Shown: in pieces, positions 43,152 through 52,410 of the stretch | How the letters are laid out: the number at the start of each line of letters is the position of its first letter | Position numbering within the stretch: position 1 is the first letter of the stretch | Origin: Tidjanibacter massiliensis | Lineage (GTDB): Bacteria > Bacteroidota > Bacteroidia > Bacteroidales > Rikenellaceae | Reading direction: 5' to 3' | Assembly (NCBI RefSeq): GCF_900104605.1 | Contig: NZ_LT629960.1 | Span: 620,001 to 684,000 of the forward strand | Length of the DNA stretch: 64,000 bases | The notes under the pieces: generated by a model | What the model saw: the letters and a program-made list of their open reading frames with translations, nothing else | Told to the model about the DNA's origin: nothing | Database searches by the model: none | Program-made: the position numbers and the translations under genes

Positions 43152-44597
43152 TTATACCCACCACTTTATCATGAACAACTGAATAAGTCCGAATATCTCC
43201 AGACGTCCGAACAGCATGAGTGCAGTAGACGAGAACTTCATCACTCCCGGCATCGCTGCAAAACTCTCCATCGAACCGACCTCTCCGAATCCCGGCCCTA
43301 CATTCCCCATACAGGTGGCAGAGGCGGTCAGCGAGGTGATGAAATCGACTCCGCAGGCGGTATTTATCAGTGTCCCTAAGATAATGAAAAGGAAGTAAAC
43401 GGCAATGTACAGCATGGCGAAATTTATCGTGGACTCCTCCTGCGTTACGCCGTTGAGCTTGATGCGCAGCACGGCGTTGGGGTGTTGCTGCTGCCGGATA
43501 CGGTTGCGCAGCACCTTGAACGAAAGCAGGATACGGTCGCATTTGATACCTCCGGCCGTTGAACCGGCACATGCGCACTGCAATGTGAAAAAGAAGAGTA
43601 CGGTCATGGCCAGCGGAGTCCACAAATTGGTGTCTGCGGTTGCGAATCCGGTAGTGGTCAGTACGGTGACTCCCTGAAACAATCCGTACCGCAAGGCGGT
43701 GGCAAAAGAGCCGTATGTGCCTGAAAGCCAAAGGCTGAGTGTAATGAGAAAGACGCCGGTCGCTGCACAGAGAAAATAGTAGCGCGTCACTTCGGACCGG
43801 AACAGGTTGTTCCTGCTTCCGGTCAGGGTGGAGTATATCAAACCGAAATGCAGACCGGAAACGAAGGTAAAGAAGACGATAACCAGCTCAATCCACAGGT
43901 TGTCGAAATAGGCGATGCTCGCATTTTTGGTACTGAACCCGCCGGTGGAGATGGCCGAAAAAGCATGGTTCACCGCATCGAACCAGTCCATCCCGGCGAT
44001 GCGGAGCATCACCGTGGCCATGGCTGTCATGCCCACGTAAACGAAAAGCAGGATATAGACGATTTTCCGTGTCTGAAAACGATAATTGTCCTTGGCCAGT
44101 GTGGACAGCTCCACGCTGTAAAGCGTCATCTTCGTCTTGCCGAGCGAAGGCAGGATGGCGAGTGCGAACATGACGACGCCGATACCGCCTATCCAATGCG
44201 TCGCCGAACGCCAGAAGAGCAGTCCGTTAGGCAGCGATTCCACATCGGTGAGTATCGTGGAACCGGTCGTGGTGAATCCCGATACGCTCTCGAACCAGGC
44301 ATTGACGAAGTTGAACTCCCCGCCATAGAGCAGGTAGGGGAAAGTGCCCACGAAGCAGGAGAGCAGCCATGCACCGGTCACGATGCAGTACCCCTCCTTG
44401 GCATTTATCTGTTCTCTGCGGCGGACGAAAAGGGTGGGGAACATACCGAGTATGGCTGTCAGCAGAAAAGAGAGGAATAGCGGCGTGAAACCGCTGTCCA
44501 TGCCGTTTATCCACGAAATGCCCGCCGAAAGGAGCATAAAGGCAGAATCGAGCAGCAGTACGGCACCGATGTATTTCAATACCAGTCCGGTCCTCAT
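43152..44597 (-). CDS. trkH: TrkH family potassium uptake protein
   Basis: A 481-residue K+ channel-like transporter with four pore-loop repeats. Selectivity-filter strands are visible as T-T-T-G-S-T, S-T-G-G-F-S, T-T-G-F-A-T and C-M-G-N-V-G-P-G-F-G. The A-G-S-T-A-G-G-I-K segment is typical of TrkH/KtrB. The nucleotide-binding partner TrkA/KtrA is not encoded in the window. Instead, its start codon overlaps by four bases the stop of a membrane sensor gene. Confidence 0.95.
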   Translation of the reverse strand: MRTGLVLKYIGAVLLLDSAFMLLSAGISWINGMDSGFTPLFLSFLLTAILGMFPTLFVRRREQINAKEGYCIVTGAWLLSCFVGTFPYLLYGGEFNFVNAWFESVSGFTTTGSTILTDVESLPNGLLFWRSATHWIGGIGVVMFALAILPSLGKTKMTLYSVELSTLAKDNYRFQTRKIVYILLFVYVGMTAMATVMLRIAGMDWFDAVNHAFSAISTGGFSTKNASIAYFDNLWIELVIVFFTFVSGLHFGLIYSTLTGSRNNLFRSEVTRYYFLCAATGVFLITLSLWLSGTYGSFATALRYGLFQGVTVLTTTGFATADTNLWTPLAMTVLFFFTLQCACAGSTAGGIKCDRILLSFKVLRNRIRQQQHPNAVLRIKLNGVTQEESTINFAMLYIAVYFLFIILGTLINTACGVDFITSLTASATCMGNVGPGFGEVGSMESFAAMPGVMKFSSTALMLFGRLEIFGLIQLFMIKWWV

Positions 44598-45337
44598 TTC
44601 GGTTCGGTCTTTTTCCGTTCCACCAATTCGTCTATCATCTCCTTGAGTCCCTGTATTTCATCGTCGTTGCTCTCGAATTTCGGGGCGAACGGTATTCCGT
44701 GCGACAGGTAGTTATGCAGTGATTTGTGGATGCGTATTACCGGGCGCACGTAGTAACTGTCCACGAAAAAATAGAACATCAGGACGATGATGATGGCTAT
44801 CATGAGCGTCAGGATACTGGGCGTGATGGTCTTGTAGACGCTCTTTTCGAGCATCTGCGCCCGGGCCGGTATGGAGTTGGCCGGAGAGGTGAGGTACTCC
44901 TTGAGCGTTTCGTCGAGGTGGTAGTAGGCCTGCATGTAGGTTGCGAGGAACCAGTCGAGGTCTTCCGTGCCGTCGTCTGCCAGATGGGCAGTCACGACCT
45001 CTTGGTATTCGCGGTCGGCCACCCGGACTGCGGCCAGGTCGGATATATCCTCTTCCGTTACCGAAGCGGCCTCCAAGGCATCGTAAAAAGCCGTCCGGCC
45101 GAGTTCGTATCCCGCGTCGGGGGTCGTCGCATCCGAGAATATCATACGCAATATCGCGCTGTTCTGGGACTGCAGGGCGGTCAGCATACGGTCGGCCAGT
45201 TCGGTGTTGCGCATATTGAGGGCCACTATCTCTTCCGACTGGTTGCGAAGCCTTTGCAGTTCATAGACGGATACAGCCCCCGCCAGCAGGAGTACGAGGG
45301 CGAGGCTGATGAAACCTATCGAAATTTTCTTGCGCAT
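44594..45337 (-). CDS. Kinase-less membrane sensor (helical periplasmic domain plus HAMP) coupled to trkH
   Basis: A 247-residue inner-membrane protein: first helix about 6-24, a helical periplasmic domain to about 170 resembling four-helix-bundle chemoreceptor domains, second helix about 172-192, then a HAMP-like module (V-R-P-V-I-R-I-H-K-S-L and N-D-D-E-I-Q-G-L-K-E-M-I-D-E-L). The protein ends there with K-K-T-E-P-K; no kinase, cyclase or methyl-accepting domain follows. The same layout forms the N-terminus of the kdp kinase. The ATGA overlap with trkH implies coupled translation and a shared job. Confidence 0.75.
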   Translation of the reverse strand: MRKKISIGFISLALVLLLAGAVSVYELQRLRNQSEEIVALNMRNTELADRMLTALQSQNSAILRMIFSDATTPDAGYELGRTAFYDALEAASVTEEDISDLAAVRVADREYQEVVTAHLADDGTEDLDWFLATYMQAYYHLDETLKEYLTSPANSIPARAQMLEKSVYKTITPSILTLMIAIIIVLMFYFFVDSYYVRPVIRIHKSLHNYLSHGIPFAPKFESNDDEIQGLKEMIDELVERKKTEPK

Positions 45338-45368
45338 GGCAACGCGTTGTTGTTGATGATTCTTACGG

Positions 45369-45376
45369 CAAATATA
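45369..45376 (-). promoter_or_regulatory. Promoter of the sensor-trkH run
   Basis: TATATTTG on the minus strand, exact consensus, 32 bases before the sensor start codon. A T-rich stretch lies at the -33 distance. It may serve all genes down to floA. Confidence 0.6.
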
Positions 45377-45484
45377 ACATATAATTCGATGAAAAAGAAG
45401 ACGGATACCGGACGTTACTCCGGTTCGGCCGGTTTTGCGGACAGTATTCGTGCCGACGGCTTTTTCCGTACGGCATTGCGGGAG

Positions 45485-46795
45485 TCATCGTTCCGGCAGT
45501 GAGACCGGAACCGTTCCGTCGGCGTCGGGCCGGCCAAGCCGTACGGAACACAGTTCGTTCACGCGCGTTCGGTCGTAGGGGGCTTTGCAGCGTATGTAGT
45601 TGCCGGTGTATCCGTACATCATGCCGCCACTGCCGCGTCCTTCGAACAGTACCTCGGCCGAACGTCCCTCGTATGCCTCGCAGAAACGACGGTGAAGTGT
45701 CGAGCAGAGTGCACCGAGCCGCTCGGCCCGCAGGGTTTTCACGTCGTCGCGCACCCGGCCGGGCATGTCGGCCGCGGGCGTGCCGGGGCGTTCCGAGAAG
45801 GGAAAGACATGCAGGTAAGCAGGAGCGAGCGATTCGAGCAGGTCGTAAGTCTGCCGGAAATCCTCGTCCGTCTCACCCGGAAAACCTACGATGACATCCA
45901 CGCCGATGAAGGCATCAGGCATGCTGCTGCGGACCGTTTCGATGCGGTTGCGGAAAGTTTCCGCCCGGTAACGTCTGCGCATCAGGCCGAGAATACGGTC
46001 CGAACCGCTTTGCAGCGGAATGTGGAAATGGGGCTGGAACTTGGCCGACGCCGCGCAGAAGCCGATGATGTCATCGGTCAGAAGGTTCGGCTCGATGGAA
46101 GAGATGCGGTAGCGTTCGATGCCCGCCACCCGGTCGAGCGCCGTGAGCAGGTCAGCGAACCGCTCGCCGGTAGTCCGTCCGAAATCGCCTGTATTGATGC
46201 CCGTTATCACGATTTCCTTTCGACCCGAAGCGGCGATTCGCTCCGCTTCCTGCACGAGGTCGGCGACGGGCATGTTGCGGCTCGCTCCGCGGGCGTAATG
46301 TATCGTACAGTAGGAGCACTTGTAGTCGCAGCCGTCCTGTACTTTCAGGAATGCACGTGTACGTTCGCCTGTGGAAAAAGCGGCGAAGAAGTTGGTCAGT
46401 TCAGCCGTGTCGCATGAATAGATGCGGGCGCCCGACTTGCCGCCGAGAGCGGCCACCCGGTCGAAAAGCGTTCCCTTGTCGCGGTTGCCCAATACGAGGT
46501 CCACCCCTTCGATGGCGGCCAACTCTTCGGGCCGAAGCTGGGCATAGCAGCCCGTGACGGCGATGATGGCCTGCGGCGCTTCGCGGTGAAGCCGTCGAAT
46601 CAGGTTGCGGCACTTCTTCTCGGCATGTTCCGTCACGGCACATGTATTTACCACGCATATGTCCGCTTCGGCGGCGTGACGGACGGTCGCATAGCCGCCC
46701 TCTTCGAATTGCCGCGCGATGGTGGAGGTTTCGGAGAAGTTCAGCTTGCAGCCCAGCGTATGGAAACTGACTTTTTTCGGCGAAGGCATCTTCAT
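45485..46795 (-). CDS. mtaB: tRNA t6A37 methylthiotransferase
   Basis: A 436-residue radical SAM methylthiotransferase that adds a methylthio group to t6A at position 37 of ANN-decoding tRNAs. The N-terminal domain carries T-L-G-C-K-L-N, N-T-C-A-V-T and V-T-G-C-Y-A (second cluster cysteines), the radical SAM domain D-G-C-D-Y-K-C-S-Y-C-T-I, and a TRAM-like domain ends the protein. H-T-L-G-C-K-L-N near the start identifies MtaB rather than MiaB or RimO. Starts at 46795 or 46789 are both possible; the longer frame upstream is not conserved. Confidence 0.93.
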   Translation of the reverse strand: MKMPSPKKVSFHTLGCKLNFSETSTIARQFEEGGYATVRHAAEADICVVNTCAVTEHAEKKCRNLIRRLHREAPQAIIAVTGCYAQLRPEELAAIEGVDLVLGNRDKGTLFDRVAALGGKSGARIYSCDTAELTNFFAAFSTGERTRAFLKVQDGCDYKCSYCTIHYARGASRNMPVADLVQEAERIAASGRKEIVITGINTGDFGRTTGERFADLLTALDRVAGIERYRISSIEPNLLTDDIIGFCAASAKFQPHFHIPLQSGSDRILGLMRRRYRAETFRNRIETVRSSMPDAFIGVDVIVGFPGETDEDFRQTYDLLESLAPAYLHVFPFSERPGTPAADMPGRVRDDVKTLRAERLGALCSTLHRRFCEAYEGRSAEVLFEGRGSGGMMYGYTGNYIRCKAPYDRTRVNELCSVRLGRPDADGTVPVSLPER

Positions 46796-46893
46796 TTCAT
46801 CTGTTTCGGAGTGCGAAGTTACGAAAAAGGCGGTAAAGCGTGAAATAAAAGCACCGCCGGTCGCTGTCGTGCGCATTGCTGGCGATTTTTCCG

Positions 46894-46901
46894 TAAATTT
46901 G
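46894..46901 (+). promoter_or_regulatory. -7 box for the metal ABC permease gene
   Basis: TAAATTTG, exact consensus, 44 bases before the ATG at 46946. Confidence 0.55.
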
Positions 46902-46945
46902 CATTCCGCAGAGCCGCACCGACGGTTTTGCCGGAAGAGACGGAG

Positions 46946-47788
46946 ATGGATTTTTTCAGGGCACTTTACGAATACGGCTTTTTGCAGCATGCCATGGCGG
47001 CCGCGGTGCTTTCGGGTATCGTCTGCGGTATCATCGGCACCTATATCGTGGCCCGTCGCATGGTCTTCCTGAGCGGAGGAATAACGCATGCCTCGTTCGG
47101 CGGGATAGGCATAGCCTATTATTTCGGTCTGAACCCCATTCTCGGCGCGCTGGTATTCGCCGTGATGTCGTCGCTCGGAATCGAGTGGGGGGCACGGAAG
47201 GGGAAAATCCGCGAAGATTCGGCCATCGGCATGGTCTGGAGCTTCGGCATGGCTGTCGGGGTTATATTCGTCTATCTGACGCCGGGTTATGCACCCAACC
47301 TGATGAGTTTTCTCTTCGGCAATATCCTGACCGTGACGACGGCGGATATCGTCGCTTTGGGGTGCCTGGTCGCTGTTCTGCTCCTGCTGGCATTCTGTTT
47401 TCTGCGGACGGTGATGTACGTCGCCTTCGATGCCCAGTTCGCCCGGAGCAGGGGGGTAGCGACGGGAACCGTATCGTATGTCATGGCGGTATTGGTGGCG
47501 CTCGCAGTCGTCTTCTGCATCCGGAGCGTAGGCATCGTTCTTCTCATCTCGCTGCTCACCGTTCCGGCGGTCATCGTCAACTCCTTCACCAAATCCTTCA
47601 CCCGCATGGCTGCCTGGTCCTCGGTCGTTGCCGTAATAGGCAACATCGCCGGACTGTACCTCAGTTACGTCATGGATATTCCCGCCGGAGCCGCTACAAT
47701 ATTTCTGCTGGCGCTTACGCTTATAATTATAAAACTGCTACCTTTGCGTAGCCGAAAAACCGTGGCGTATAGTGAAAACCCTCGATAA
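46946..47788 (+). CDS. ABC-3 family metal ABC transporter permease (orphan)
   Basis: A 280-residue inner-membrane protein with eight or nine membrane helices. M-V-F-L-S-G-G-I-T-H-A-S-F-G-G-I-G-I-A near residue 40 and S-V-G-I-V-L-L-I-S-L-L-T-V-P-A near 190 are the ABC-3 (ZnuB/MntB) signatures for Zn2+ or Mn2+ import. The ATPase and binding-protein genes usually beside it are missing here. An AGACGGAG ribosome site supports ATG at 46946. The next gene begins inside its last codons. Confidence 0.9.
   Translation: MDFFRALYEYGFLQHAMAAAVLSGIVCGIIGTYIVARRMVFLSGGITHASFGGIGIAYYFGLNPILGALVFAVMSSLGIEWGARKGKIREDSAIGMVWSFGMAVGVIFVYLTPGYAPNLMSFLFGNILTVTTADIVALGCLVAVLLLLAFCFLRTVMYVAFDAQFARSRGVATGTVSYVMAVLVALAVVFCIRSVGIVLLISLLTVPAVIVNSFTKSFTRMAAWSSVVAVIGNIAGLYLSYVMDIPAGAATIFLLALTLIIIKLLPLRSRKTVAYSENPR
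47739..47746 (+). promoter_or_regulatory. Internal -7 box before the LptF/LptG gene
   Basis: TACCTTTG, exact consensus, inside the end of the ABC permease gene and 25 bases before the GTG start at 47772. Confidence 0.45.
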
Positions 47789-49268
47789 GTTCATCCTGAA
47801 GTCATATATAGGGCCGATGATTCTTACCTTCTTCATCGTGTCGTTCATATTCCTTATGAACTTCCTGTGGCTTTATATCGACGACCTTGTCGGGAAAGGA
47901 CTCGACTTCGGCGTCATCCTCGAACTGCTGGGGTACGCGTCGGCTACGACCATCCCCATGTCGCTACCGCTGGCTACGCTTCTGGCGGCTATCATGACAA
48001 TGGGCAATCTCGGCGAAAACAACGAACTGCTCGCCATGAAATCGGCGGGAATATCGCTTCCGCGCATACTGGCCCCGCTGACCGTCCTTGTTGTCTTCAT
48101 CGCCATAGGCAGTTTTTTCGCCTCCAACAACCTCGTGCCTTATGCCTGGAAGCAGATGAACGCACTCATCGCCGATATCCGTCAGCAGAAGCAGACCATC
48201 GAATTCAAAGACGGAGCCTTCTTCAATGGTATCGACGACATGAGTATCCGGGTTGGGCATCAGGACCGGGAAACCGGTCTGTTGAATGATGTGCTGATAT
48301 ACGATACGCGGAATCAGTCCAAAAACGGAACGATGTCCACCACCATAGCGGATTCGGGTTACATCCGCCTCTCGGACGACAAGAAATACCTGCTTGTAAC
48401 ACTCTATAAAGGCGAACGTTACGAGACGCGGCGCGACTATCAGTGGTACAACGAAAGCCAGTTCACGCAGCAGACCTTCGATATGCAGAATGCGGTCATT
48501 CCGTTGGAGGGTTTCGATTTTGAGCGCAGCAGCAGCGACCGCTTCAGCCACGGGACGCAGACACAGTCCATCGCGCGGCTCGAAAAGGATATCGATTCGC
48601 TCAACATCGTCGTGGCGCGGGAGATGGCCCGTTCCTACGAACCGCTCCTGCGGAACAACCTGCTCCAGTACGACCCTGTGGTCATGGGGATGATGGACAG
48701 TGTCAAGACGGATTACTCTTACCGCAGGCCGGAGCCCGTGTACGAAAGGCTGGATTACATGACGCTGGTACAGCGCAAGGATATACTCAACAATGCGCTG
48801 ATGAAGGCGAAGAACTCAAGAAACGCGATAAACTACGAAGAGGACTCCTATAAACAGAATCTGAACAACCTCTACCGTTCCGAAATCGAATGGCACCGGA
48901 AAGTGTCGCTTCCCGTATCGGTCATGATATTCTTTCTGATAGGCGCTCCGTTGGGGGCCATTATCCGGAAGGGAGGGCTGGGGATGCCCGTGGTGGTGTC
49001 GGTACTTTTCTTTGTGGTGTACTACATCATCAGCATGTCCGGCGAGAAGATGGCGCGCGACGGCATCAGTACCGCTTTTCAGGGAATGTGGCTGTCGTCC
49101 TTCATCCTGCTGCCGATAGCGCTTTACTTAATTTACAAATCGACGAACGATTCCAATCTCTTCAACATGGATTGGTACAGAATACAATATGCCAAACTCA
49201 AAGAGTGGGTCGGCAGAAAAAGACAACACAGAAAAGAGAGCAAAAAGCATGGAACAAAGGAAGCTTAA
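47772..49268 (+). CDS. LptF/LptG family lipopolysaccharide export permease
   Basis: A 498-residue permease with the usual six membrane helices: three near the N-terminus ([30 protein letters not shown]), a large periplasmic jellyroll domain (about 120-390), and three at the end ([18 protein letters not shown]). L-K-S-A-G-I-S family stretches are present as M-K-S-A-G-I-S. It is part of the complex that extracts LPS for transport to the outer membrane. GTG start, overlapping the ABC permease gene by 17 bases and ribBA by 20. Confidence 0.92.
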   Translation: MKTLDKFILKSYIGPMILTFFIVSFIFLMNFLWLYIDDLVGKGLDFGVILELLGYASATTIPMSLPLATLLAAIMTMGNLGENNELLAMKSAGISLPRILAPLTVLVVFIAIGSFFASNNLVPYAWKQMNALIADIRQQKQTIEFKDGAFFNGIDDMSIRVGHQDRETGLLNDVLIYDTRNQSKNGTMSTTIADSGYIRLSDDKKYLLVTLYKGERYETRRDYQWYNESQFTQQTFDMQNAVIPLEGFDFERSSSDRFSHGTQTQSIARLEKDIDSLNIVVAREMARSYEPLLRNNLLQYDPVVMGMMDSVKTDYSYRRPEPVYERLDYMTLVQRKDILNNALMKAKNSRNAINYEEDSYKQNLNNLYRSEIEWHRKVSLPVSVMIFFLIGAPLGAIIRKGGLGMPVVVSVLFFVVYYIISMSGEKMARDGISTAFQGMWLSSFILLPIALYLIYKSTNDSNLFNMDWYRIQYAKLKEWVGRKRQHRKESKKHGTKEA

Positions 49269-50481
49269 TACCGTAGAGGAGGTCCTCGAGGATTTCCGCC
49301 AGGGTAAGGTCGTCATCGTAGTGGACGACGAAGACAGGGAAAACGAAGGCGACTTCATCGTGGCAGCCGAGAAGATAACTCCGGAAATAGTCAATTTCAT
49401 GCTGCATAACGGCCGCGGCGTACTCTGTGCCCCGCTGACCGAAGACCGGTGCCGGGAGCTCGACCTCGACATGATGGTCGGCAATAATACTTCCCTGTTG
49501 GGCACGCCGTTCACGGTGACGGTGGACTACCTGCATGACGGATGTACTACGGGTGTGTCGATACACGACCGGGCTGCTACCATTCGCGCTTTGGTGGACC
49601 CGAACGCCAAGCCTGAGGATTTCGGCAGACCGGGACACATCAATCCGCTGCGTGCACGCAACAAGGGAGTATTGAGGCGTCCGGGCCATACCGAAGCGAC
49701 CATCGACCTTGCCCGCATGGCCGGCATGCGGCCCGGCGGTGCGCTTATCGAGATAATGAACGAGGACGGTACCATGGCCCGTCTGCCCCAGTTGCTGGAG
49801 ATTGCGGACAGGTTCGGACTGAAAATCGTCTCCATCGCCGATATTATCGCTTACCGTCTGAGGACAGAGAGCATCGTCGAAAAGGGCGAAGAGGTGGCCA
49901 TGCCTACCAAGTGGGGCGAGTTCCGTTTCATCCCCTTCAAACAGAAAAGCAACGGCCTGGAGCACATGGCTCTTATCAAAGGAACATGGGAGCCGGGCGA
50001 ACCGGTCCTCGTCCGCGTTCACTCGTCGTGTGCAACGGGCGATATTTTCGGGTCCGTCCGGTGCGACTGCGGTGCACAGCTCGAAGAGTCTATCCGTATG
50101 ATAGAAAAGGAGGGTAAGGGTGCCGTGGTTTATCTGATGCAGGAGGGCAGAGGTATCGGCCTCTGCAACAAAATCAGGGCCTACAAATTGCAGGACGAGA
50201 ACGGATACGACACGGCGGAAGCCAACCTGCAGCTCGGTTTTGCCGTGGACGAGAGGGATTACGGTGTGGGTGCCAGCATCCTGCATGCGCTCGGCATTAC
50301 CAAGATGCGTCTGATGACCAACAATCCCACCAAGCGTGCCGGACTCGAAGGATACGGACTCTCCATCGAAGAGATAGTGCCTATCGTGACCGAACCCACG
50401 AAATACAACGAGCGTTACCTCAAGACCAAGGAGGAGCGGATGGGGCACAAGCTCGGTCTTTTCAAGCAGGAGCGACACTGA
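49249..50481 (+). CDS. ribBA: RibBA: DHBP synthase and GTP cyclohydrolase II
   Basis: A 410-residue bifunctional riboflavin enzyme. The N-terminal half (about 1-205) makes 3,4-dihydroxy-2-butanone 4-phosphate ([18 protein letters not shown]). The C-terminal half is GTP cyclohydrolase II, with zinc ligands in [15 protein letters not shown] and the G-R-G-I-G-L motif. The start at 49249 lies inside the end of the LPS permease gene, so translation is coupled. No FMN riboswitch is seen. Confidence 0.96.
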   Translation: MEQRKLNTVEEVLEDFRQGKVVIVVDDEDRENEGDFIVAAEKITPEIVNFMLHNGRGVLCAPLTEDRCRELDLDMMVGNNTSLLGTPFTVTVDYLHDGCTTGVSIHDRAATIRALVDPNAKPEDFGRPGHINPLRARNKGVLRRPGHTEATIDLARMAGMRPGGALIEIMNEDGTMARLPQLLEIADRFGLKIVSIADIIAYRLRTESIVEKGEEVAMPTKWGEFRFIPFKQKSNGLEHMALIKGTWEPGEPVLVRVHSSCATGDIFGSVRCDCGAQLEESIRMIEKEGKGAVVYLMQEGRGIGLCNKIRAYKLQDENGYDTAEANLQLGFAVDERDYGVGASILHALGITKMRLMTNNPTKRAGLEGYGLSIEEIVPIVTEPTKYNERYLKTKEERMGHKLGLFKQERH

Positions 50482-50496
50482 ACCGGATATTCCCGT

Positions 50497-51480
50497 ATGG
50501 CAGCCAATCCGAAAACCTTGCGTATCGTGTATATGGGAACGCCCGACTTCGCCGTCGCGCCCTTGAAGGCGCTGGTGGAGGGGGGCTATCATATAGTGGC
50601 GGTTGTTACCATGCCCGACAAACCGGCTGGTCGGGGACTGAAACTGCAGGAGAGTGCCGTAAAACGTTATGCCGTATCCGCCGGTCTGCCACTCCTTCAG
50701 CCGACAGACCTCAAGGCTGAGGAATTCATCGCGGAACTTACTGCCCTGCGTCCCGACCTCGGGATTGTCGTGGCATTCAGAATGCTTCCGCGGGCGGTAT
50801 TCGAGCTTCCGCGATACGGAACATTTAATCTGCACGCCTCCCTGTTGCCGCAGTACCGGGGAGCGGCTCCGATAAACTGGGCGTTAATCAACGGCGAACG
50901 GGAAACCGGCGTCACGACCTTCATGCTGAATCCGCGGATGGACGAAGGGGCGGTCATTGCGTCCCGTCGGGTAGCGATTGCCGACGACGACAATGCGGGA
51001 ATCCTGCACGACAAACTGATGACGGAGGGCGCACGGCTCGTTACAGAGAGCGTAAATGCCGTGGCGGCAGACGGTTTTCGGCCTGAACCTCAAGCCATGA
51101 AAGAGGAGTTGAAACCGGCTCCCAAGATATTCAAGGAGACGTGCCATGTGGATTTTATGGCTGAAGGCGTTCGTATCGTCAATCTTGTACGGGGGGTATC
51201 GCCTTATCCTGGAGCATGGGCTATGCTCCGGGAACGTGCCGTTACGGATGGGGTACTTATCCGCGAAGGGAGCGTGAAGTTCTATTCGGTCGTTTTCCTG
51301 CCCGATGCGGATGTCGCAGACGCGCCGGGAAGCGTGGCAGTAGAGAACGGTACGATGCGCATTGCCTGTCGCGACGGATATATCCTGCCGCAGCAGGTAC
51401 AGCCGGCCGGAAAACAGCGCATGGGCATACAGGAGTACCTGAACGGGCTGAAAGTCCGGGGCGAATTGAAGTTCGAATAG
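50497..51480 (+). CDS. fmt: Methionyl-tRNA formyltransferase
   Basis: A 327-residue enzyme that formylates initiator Met-tRNA using 10-formyltetrahydrofolate. It shows I-V-Y-M-G-T-P-D-F-A at residues 9-18 and N-L-H-A-S-L-L-P-Q-Y-R-G-A-A-P-I with the catalytic Asn/His and the S-L-L-P loop, and a C-terminal tRNA-binding domain. It follows ribBA by 15 bases and ends in a strong terminator. Confidence 0.95.
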   Translation: MAANPKTLRIVYMGTPDFAVAPLKALVEGGYHIVAVVTMPDKPAGRGLKLQESAVKRYAVSAGLPLLQPTDLKAEEFIAELTALRPDLGIVVAFRMLPRAVFELPRYGTFNLHASLLPQYRGAAPINWALINGERETGVTTFMLNPRMDEGAVIASRRVAIADDDNAGILHDKLMTEGARLVTESVNAVAADGFRPEPQAMKEELKPAPKIFKETCHVDFMAEGVRIVNLVRGVSPYPGAWAMLRERAVTDGVLIREGSVKFYSVVFLPDADVADAPGSVAVENGTMRIACRDGYILPQQVQPAGKQRMGIQEYLNGLKVRGELKFE

Positions 51481-51498
51481 GAAAAACCGATGATAACG

Positions 51499-51535
51499 AC
51501 GGAACGGCAGCGATTGACTGTCGTTCCGTTTTTTT
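51499..51535 (+). terminator. Terminator of the LptF/G-ribBA-fmt operon
   Basis: ACGGAACG-(G)-CAG pairs with CTG-(T)-CGTTCCGT around CGATTGA, followed by six T. The next 200 bases up to the lipoprotein remnant hold no gene I can support. Confidence 0.85.
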
Positions 51536-51743
51536 ATGACCTCTGTTTGGCACCTGTCGTCTTGAAAATCTTGCCGTGCTGCCTCTTTTCAATCCTGTTC
51601 CCGGTCGGTCATGGCGCTGTTTTGCAGCTAAAATTTTTACGGCATGCAACAGGAAAGACTAATTTCGCATCTATAATAACGAAGCGGATTCCGAACCGGG
51701 ATTCGTTAGAGAGTTGTATTGTTGGATAACCGAAAAATGTCTC

Positions 51744-52162
51744 ATGATGAAAAAGTTTACTCTTCTCATTGTTTCGTACCTTGTCTGTCTCGTCCTCGCA
51801 TCCTGCCAAAAGACCGAACCGGAACCGGAATGCAAACTCAAGGATTTTCCCTATGAAATCTTCGAGGTAAAAAAGATGAAACTCTATATCGCCTCCGAGA
51901 AATACCATCACCCGGATTTAGATTGTTCGGAAGAAGAGTTATATGCAAGTGACTATTATTACATTATCAAATTTGCCGAAGATCACCCTTGGAGTTGGCA
52001 TACATGGCCTATACCGACTTTTCTTACGAAAAGGGCTATGAATACATAATTGAAGGTTTGTGTATAGATTATGTTGTGGAAGGAGATATGATTTTCAGAA
52101 CGTTCCAATGTTGTAAGATTTTGTCTAAACAGAAGAAACAATCTGAAAATTTGCCGCAATAA
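51744..52162 (+). pseudogene. Frameshifted lipoprotein gene
   Basis: The frame starts with a lipoprotein signal peptide (M-M-K-K-F-T-L-L-I-V-S-Y-L then L-A-S-C) and runs through Y-Y-Y-I-I-K-F-A-E-D-H-P to a stop at 52049. Another frame, open past that point, continues in sense with A-Y-T-D-F-S-Y-E-K-G-Y-E-Y-I-I-E-G-L-C-I-D-Y and stops at 52162. The full span is one base short of whole codons, so one missing base near 51985-52000 would join them into a protein of about 139 residues. The tail resembles DUF4377-type lipoproteins. Composition is AT-richer than its neighbours. Confidence 0.6.
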
Positions 52163-52410
52163 TGGGAAGAATATCTTTCATCCGGCCGGTAGAAACCGGC
52201 GACTGCTTCGAAAGGAATGACTTTATCGTACTGGAGTGGCCGTTCCTGGCTGCGAAACGGAACAGGTGTCCCGCAAAAGAATCTTTCATGGGACACCCAC
52301 TTATATATTCTTTGATAATCCGGAAATTATCATTAAGATTGTATGAGTCGGCGCAGCGGATTTGTGCGCTTTGAGAAGAAAGGGACTATCCTAATTAAAA
52401 CGTATGAACC
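52163..52410 (+). other. AT-rich gap between two lipoprotein genes
   Basis: A 70-codon frame exists (52162-52374) but lacks family features and I do not call it. GGTGTCCC at 52265-52272 is inverted at 52290-52297. A second frame ends F-F-D-N-P-E-I-I-I-K-I-V, which looks like the tail of a beta-rich protein, so this may be decayed coding sequence. Confidence 0.4.

Noticed and set aside
52162-52374. 70-codon frame after the broken lipoprotein gene
   Set aside because: Its start overlaps the previous stop, the product has no signal peptide, helix or recognisable fold, and another frame of the same stretch looks more protein-like.
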